Below, piece after piece: positions 59,921 through 64,000 of a stretch of 64,000 nucleotides of DNA (position 1 is its first letter; every line of letters begins with the position of its first letter). A model generated the notes under the pieces. That model worked only from the letters and a program-made list of their open reading frames with translations. It was not told the origin of the DNA and ran no database searches. Source of the DNA: Romanomermis culicivorax. Taxonomy: Eukaryota; Nematoda; Enoplea; Mermithida; Mermithidae. Position numbers and translations under genes: made by a program. The stretch lies in NCBI GenBank assembly GCA_963922205.1, contig CAWUHX010000254.1:459530-523529 (forward strand). The letters run 5' to 3'.

Positions 59921-60099
59921 TTTGAGATCATGTTCACACACTAGTTTACGTATTGATATTTGTTGAACGATGGAACCATCTTGAAAAAATTTTTTCCCAA
60001 AATGTCATAGAAAATTTTTTGGAGTAAAACTATCGCAAAAACCCCAACCCAGTGCATGGTCAGAACCGCACAACTTAAGTAGTATAGAACTGCGTCGTC

Positions 60100-61600
60100 A
60101 CATCAGGTTATTGAATGAAACTTTTAATTGTTCTGTTTCGCGCTCTTGAACCATAAATTTGTTTCACTGTTTACAGTAATATGCTTACCGATTTTTTCCA
60201 CAACAAATAGAAATTCGACTGGAAGAAAACTTGCACTATGGCGTTACAGTATTTTTTCTTCCCAGACTTTGACGGAACCGTAGACCTGGCTACACGAAAA
60301 ATTGGAACTAATCGTTGAATCGAAATTTACGCCTAGCAACATAAGATCACACGTCTTGAATATTTATAGTAAATTATTATTATTCCCAAAAGTATGTATT
60401 ATTTTTCCGTTTTTTTGTGTTCTATCAGATTAATCACTTCATTTTCCATAATTAAATATTTCGGAAGGATAATAATCCTTTATAATGGATGCATATTAAT
60501 TAAAATTATATGAGAATAATTTTCATATCTAAATATTGACGACATACTGTGTATGTGTTTGAAAGAATGAGTGATATTGTGTATATGTGTGGGGTTAAGA
60601 TTTCATTATGGAAATTGAACGGCCTGATGTTTACAAATATTAGATTTCAATTAATAAGATGATTTGATCGAATATTGAACAAGTTGATACAAGAGTACCA
60701 GAGAATAAAAGTAGCATGGCTGCGTCTCATGCGCACTTAGTTGATAAAATAGCTCTTAAGTATCATTGATTATAGCTAGTGAATGAAGAAATGGCAAAAG
60801 AGGTATCACCCTCAAAGTTCTTTGCAATAATGTTTGTAAAATATTTGCATAATGCCTAACAAACGATAAGATCACCTCAATTCTGAGTGTAGATTGTGTG
60901 TAACAATGCAATTTTATCAGAGTTTAAGCTTATCAGATGCCTTATGCGATACCATATCTACTACATGTTATATCATTGAAATATAGAAAACCTAATCAAA
61001 TCATATTCCTGACAGAATAAGATCAGAATATTTATGGTTTGATTAGCTGAAAAAATTGACTTCGAGACATTTCTGGGTGGAAGTTGGAGATTATGGTGAT
61101 ATTGCACAGAATAGGGTTAGATGGGATTTTGTGGCGTAATGATAGTCTGTTTTTTATAAAATGCTCTTGCAAATAGAAAAGTGACACAAATCAGTACTGT
61201 CGTCAAAATCGTTTACATAGAGCTATTACTGTAAAATTTGTCACCCAAAAAATTGTTAAAGGTTAGGTCAGTATGCTCAAAAGTTTCCAGTCCTACATGA
61301 TATATTGTCCATCAGTAAATCGTGAAAAGCTGAGATACTACTTGCTTTTCACTTTCATTATTTAGCAACATTTCAAAACATACTATAGTTCAACTATGTG
61401 TTAACTCATTGTTAGAATATCAACGTCAACTTCAAAGCTGTGTCTGCTCATTTTTCAACAGATTCAAATTAAAATATCTCCGAAGCAAAGAATTACTTTT
61501 CTGCTCAAGCTCGAAGATTAGTGAAAAATATGAAACATAATCTACATGCGTTGGATAGTAGAAGCTTCCAGCCATAAAGTTTTCCATGAAAGTTGAACAA
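60100..61600. repeat. Duplicated block E (receptor-block flank without receptor)
   Basis: Aligns with 2,620-3,960 of block A and 47,600-48,300 of block C (CGCCTAGCAACATA, CATTTTCCATAATTAAATA, CATACTGT). No receptor coding sequence remains next to it in the window. Confidence 0.65.
61142..61389. mobile_element. ACTATAGT-ended MITE, copy 3 (inverted)
   Basis: Reverse orientation relative to copies 1 and 2: starts ATAGTCTGTTTTTTATAAAATGC and ends TTTCAAAACATACTATAGT. The interior is the reverse complement of copy 2. Confidence 0.8.
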
Positions 61601-61754
61601 AATGGTAAGCTTGGCGAAAGGTTCTTTGCGATTGGTGTATAACATTATGATTCTCCATTCCTTGGCCTTACAATCGCATAAAAATTATATAACGCTTTTT
61701 ATTTTCGCCCGTAGGCACACAATGAACGAATAATAATACAGTGGTTATAGTAAT

Positions 61755-61795
61755 GCGACGTTTCGGTAGTCTACCTACTACCTTCCTCAGGCGAC
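61755..61795 (-). ncRNA. Possible hammerhead-ribozyme core at the 3' side of the Penelope-like element
   Basis: Minus strand: CCTGAGGA, then GGTAG / CTACC as a 5 bp stem with an 8 nt loop, then GAAACGTC. This gives CUGANGA, stem II and GAAAC in the order of a hammerhead core; hammerhead motifs are known from the terminal repeats of Penelope-like elements. I could not find a convincing stem III or the cleavage triplet nearby, so it may be only half a motif. Confidence 0.4.
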
Positions 61796-61817
61796 AATAA
61801 ACTCCTTTTTACAAAAT

Positions 61818-61890
61818 TCGCTGCTCGAGGGAATTGAACCCTGGTCGTTTGAATGAGAGTCTAGAGCGCTACCACTGGGCCATGGGGGCC
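61818..61890 (-). other. tRNA-like sequence in the 3' region of the Penelope-like element
   Basis: 73 nt with a good box A (TGGCCCAGTGGTAGCGC) and box B (GGGTTCAATTCCC, a 4 bp T stem). The acceptor ends do not pair and the anticodon arm is poor, so it is not a functional tRNA. It sits 45 bp beyond the element's stop codon on the same strand, before the hammerhead-like motif. Confidence 0.55.
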
Positions 61891-61935
61891 AGTAGTAACT
61901 TGTTTAGAAGTGCTACATATCCTGACTTGGGGGTA

Positions 61936-63976
61936 CTAGTTCAGACTTGGGTACCTGTCTGTTGCCCTTCTAAGGAATGCTTGGTTCCATATGTGGCCTA
62001 TTTCAATGCTCTTACTACCTACATTTTTTGACCCCACTTTTTCCATCTCAATGGTTTCTCTGATCTTCCTTTTGTAGGTATTAGGCTCTTGGGCAAGTAT
62101 GGTGGTATTGTCAAAATTGGGTGTACATCCACATGATAGGCAATGTTCCGCCACACCACTTTTCTCAAGGCTCAGGTTCTTAAGGGCATTTCTGTGTTCT
62201 GCAATACGGGTCTTAAGTGTTCTGCCCGTTTCTCCTATGTATACTTTCCCACATGGAGCCATAGGTACTTGGTATACTATACCCTGTGTATCTTCTTTAT
62301 TTCTAGGTGGTGCTACTTTGCTGACTCTTTTCCTGATTGTGTCTTTACTTGTGGCAACTAGTCGAACCTTGTATTTGTGGCATATTCGCTTCAGTTTCTG
62401 TGTTAGTTGGCCACTGTAAGGTATTACAACTGTGCCTTTGTATTCAACTTTTTGTTGGTCATTTGCATTTCTTCTTATATTTGCTTTGTTAATGATTGCT
62501 GTGGGATAACCATTTTTCTTGAAGGCTTGCCTGATGTTATTTTCTTCCACTTTCCTGGTTTCTTCAGTTGAGCATAGTGTACCTGACCGCAATATCATTC
62601 CCTTTACAATTCCTGCTTTGGTGTTTACAGGATGGTTTGACTGGAAGTTTAGATATTGGTCTGTGTGCGTTGGTTTACGGTAGACACTTGTTGCCATTGT
62701 CTGTCCTTGCCGTTTGACAAGAACATCTAGGAATGGTAACTGCCCATTGATTTCTGTTTCCATGGTGAACTGTATGGCTGGATTCTGTTGGTTCATATGT
62801 TCTAGGAAGGATCTTAGTTTTTCCTCACCATGGTCCCACAGGATGAATGTGTCATCCACATATCGCAGCCAGATTCTTGGCTTGTCTGGTGCTGTTTTCA
62901 ATGCCAATGTTTCAAGTTTGTCCATGAACAGGTTACAAAGTGCAGGGGATACTGGTGAACCCATTGCCATGCCATCCGTTTGTTGGTAGAATTTGTCTTT
63001 GAACTGGAATATGGTGCTGCGCACACAATACTCAGTTAGGTCTGCAACCTGTTGTGCTGTTAGGCTAGTTCTTTCTGCTACGTTGCAATCTGCTTCCAAT
63101 TGGGCCCTAAGATAGCTTATTGCTTCTACTACTGGAACACTTGTGAACAAGCTTACAACATCCAGGCTTACCAACTTAGTGTTCTGATCTAACTTTATGT
63201 CCTTGATCTTGCTTACAAAGTCCTTGCTGTTGACTATGTTAGATTCTATATTGTTCTGCAATGGACTAATGATCTTTACTAAGTGCTTAGCCAATGGATG
63301 GATTGTTGTTCCAATGCAGCTCACTACTGGTCTTAGTGGGATTTCTGGCTTATGGATCTTTGGCAGGCCATATATGTGAGGGGCCTTACATCGTTCTTTT
63401 ATTGTTACTGTTTTTTCTAACTTGGCATCTCGTACTTGCTTTCTAACTTCTTTCTCTATTCGGCTAATTGGATTTCTTTTTCCCAGGCATTTAAACTTTG
63501 TTCCATCATCCAGTATTGCCATGATCTTCTGGTCATACTCCTCAGTGTTCAGTAGTACTGTTGCGCGACCCTTGTCAGCTGGTAGTATCACAACTGTCTT
63601 ATCACGCTTCAGGTTCCTGATAGCACTGGCTTCCTGTCTTGTTATGTTCAGCTTGGGTTTTCGCTCATGTTCAATTGCTTTCCTAATTTCGAACCGAAAA
63701 ATCACCTCGTTTGTCATTTTCTATGAAATGTGCTGCACATTCGATGTTGGTAACTATGTCTGCCATTGGATGTTGCTGTGGTGTAATAGCAAAGTTCATT
63801 CCTTTGGCTAGCACTTTTCTTTCTACATCCGTTAGTTGCCTATTGCTTTTGTTCACAACCACTTTGTTTATGTCTAGTTGTGGTGCATTCACATTCTTTG
63901 GCATCAGCTGTTGGAACTTTGCTTTTTGCCTGTTCTTGGCATTCTCAAGTGTAACTCTGGCTGTGTGTTTGGTTGA
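61936..63976 (-). pseudogene. Penelope-like retroelement polyprotein: reverse transcriptase plus GIY-YIG endonuclease
   Basis: Main frame 61,936-63,717 (593 codons), joined by a one-base shift near 63,705 to an upstream frame running to the window edge (NVNAPQLDINK...PMADIVTNIE). Seen in order: PADKGRATV and LPKIHKP, fingers of the RT; SLDVVSLFTSVP (motif A); DGMAMGSPVSPALCNLFM (motif B); WLRYVDDTFI (catalytic YVDD); LPFLDVLVKR; YRKPTHTDQYLNF; then the GIY-YIG nuclease as GIVYQV...KVYIGETGRTLKTRIAEH, with conserved cysteines (CLSCGC). RT and nuclease in one protein are diagnostic of Penelope-like elements. Apart from the shift it looks young. Base composition is richer in G/C than the flanks. 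Confidence 0.9.
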
Positions 63977-64000
63977 GTACTCTGCGTTGATACCACTGCT
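63977..64000 (-). other. SMART cDNA-synthesis primer sequence (likely artefact)
   Basis: The reverse complement of the last 24 bases begins AGCAGTGGTATCAACGC and ends AGAGTAC. From memory this equals 24 of the 25 bases of the widely used SMART oligonucleotide. A chance match of this length is very unlikely. It suggests a contig end or an untrimmed cDNA-derived read. Confidence 0.85.

Noticed and set aside
61818..61890. A genuine tRNA gene
   Set aside because: The acceptor stem does not pair and the anticodon arm is not formed, although both promoter boxes look good.

Overview
This is an AT-rich eukaryotic window with few genes and many repeats, most probably from a nematode. The support for Nematoda is circumstantial but comes from several directions. 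A short interstitial tract of GCCTAA/TTAGGC, the nematode telomere word, lies at 43,618-43,655. A tandem family of intronless seven-transmembrane receptors resembles nematode serpentine chemoreceptors. Introns can be very short (54 bp at 8,672-8,725), with acceptors such as GGATTTTCAG. No bacterial-style operons are present. Species cannot be named from the sequence.

Host genes. Four copies of one 7TM receptor gene lie on the minus strand. Copies A (168-1,130) and D (49,310-50,266) are intact. Copies B (28,671-29,361) and C (45,935-46,959) are broken. The DNA upstream of each receptor gene (higher coordinates) is duplicated with it, so the window is built from repeated blocks; a fifth block, E at 60.1-61.6 kb, has lost its gene. 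Other host genes are a secreted cystatin-like protein in two exons (11,956-12,766), a 194-residue four-TM protein in three exons (24,099-25,232), an unassigned exon-like ORF pair (27,780-28,205), and two copies of a secreted-protein gene of unknown function (15,601-19,989 and 39,816-43,216). Both of those last copies are damaged: copy 1 has a 2.19 kb transposon in exon 2, and copy 2 has small deletions.

Mobile DNA makes up most of the rest. There are remains of a Polinton-type DNA polymerase B (8.57-9.40 kb), the 3' end of a LINE (13.78-14.43 kb), an L1-like LINE with endonuclease (25.83-27.29 kb), an LTR-retrotransposon relic with gag (33.6-39.7 kb), a tRNA-derived SINE family, a hAT relic keeping its C-terminal dimerisation domain (50,456-51,174), a second hAT-like insertion (58,933-59,650), a small MITE family (4.30, 44.81 and 61.14 kb), and a nearly complete Penelope-like element (61.7-64.0 kb). 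Several fold-back elements have ends made of arrays of short words containing AATT or CATATG, and some have long pyrimidine/purine arms.

Nested insertions and empty sites give an order of events. Receptor block A lacks the SINE that B and D share, and only D then gained a hAT copy inside that SINE. The last 24 bases equal a commercial SMART cDNA-primer sequence in reverse complement, so the right edge is probably a contig end or contains adapter, and its junction should not be trusted as genomic.
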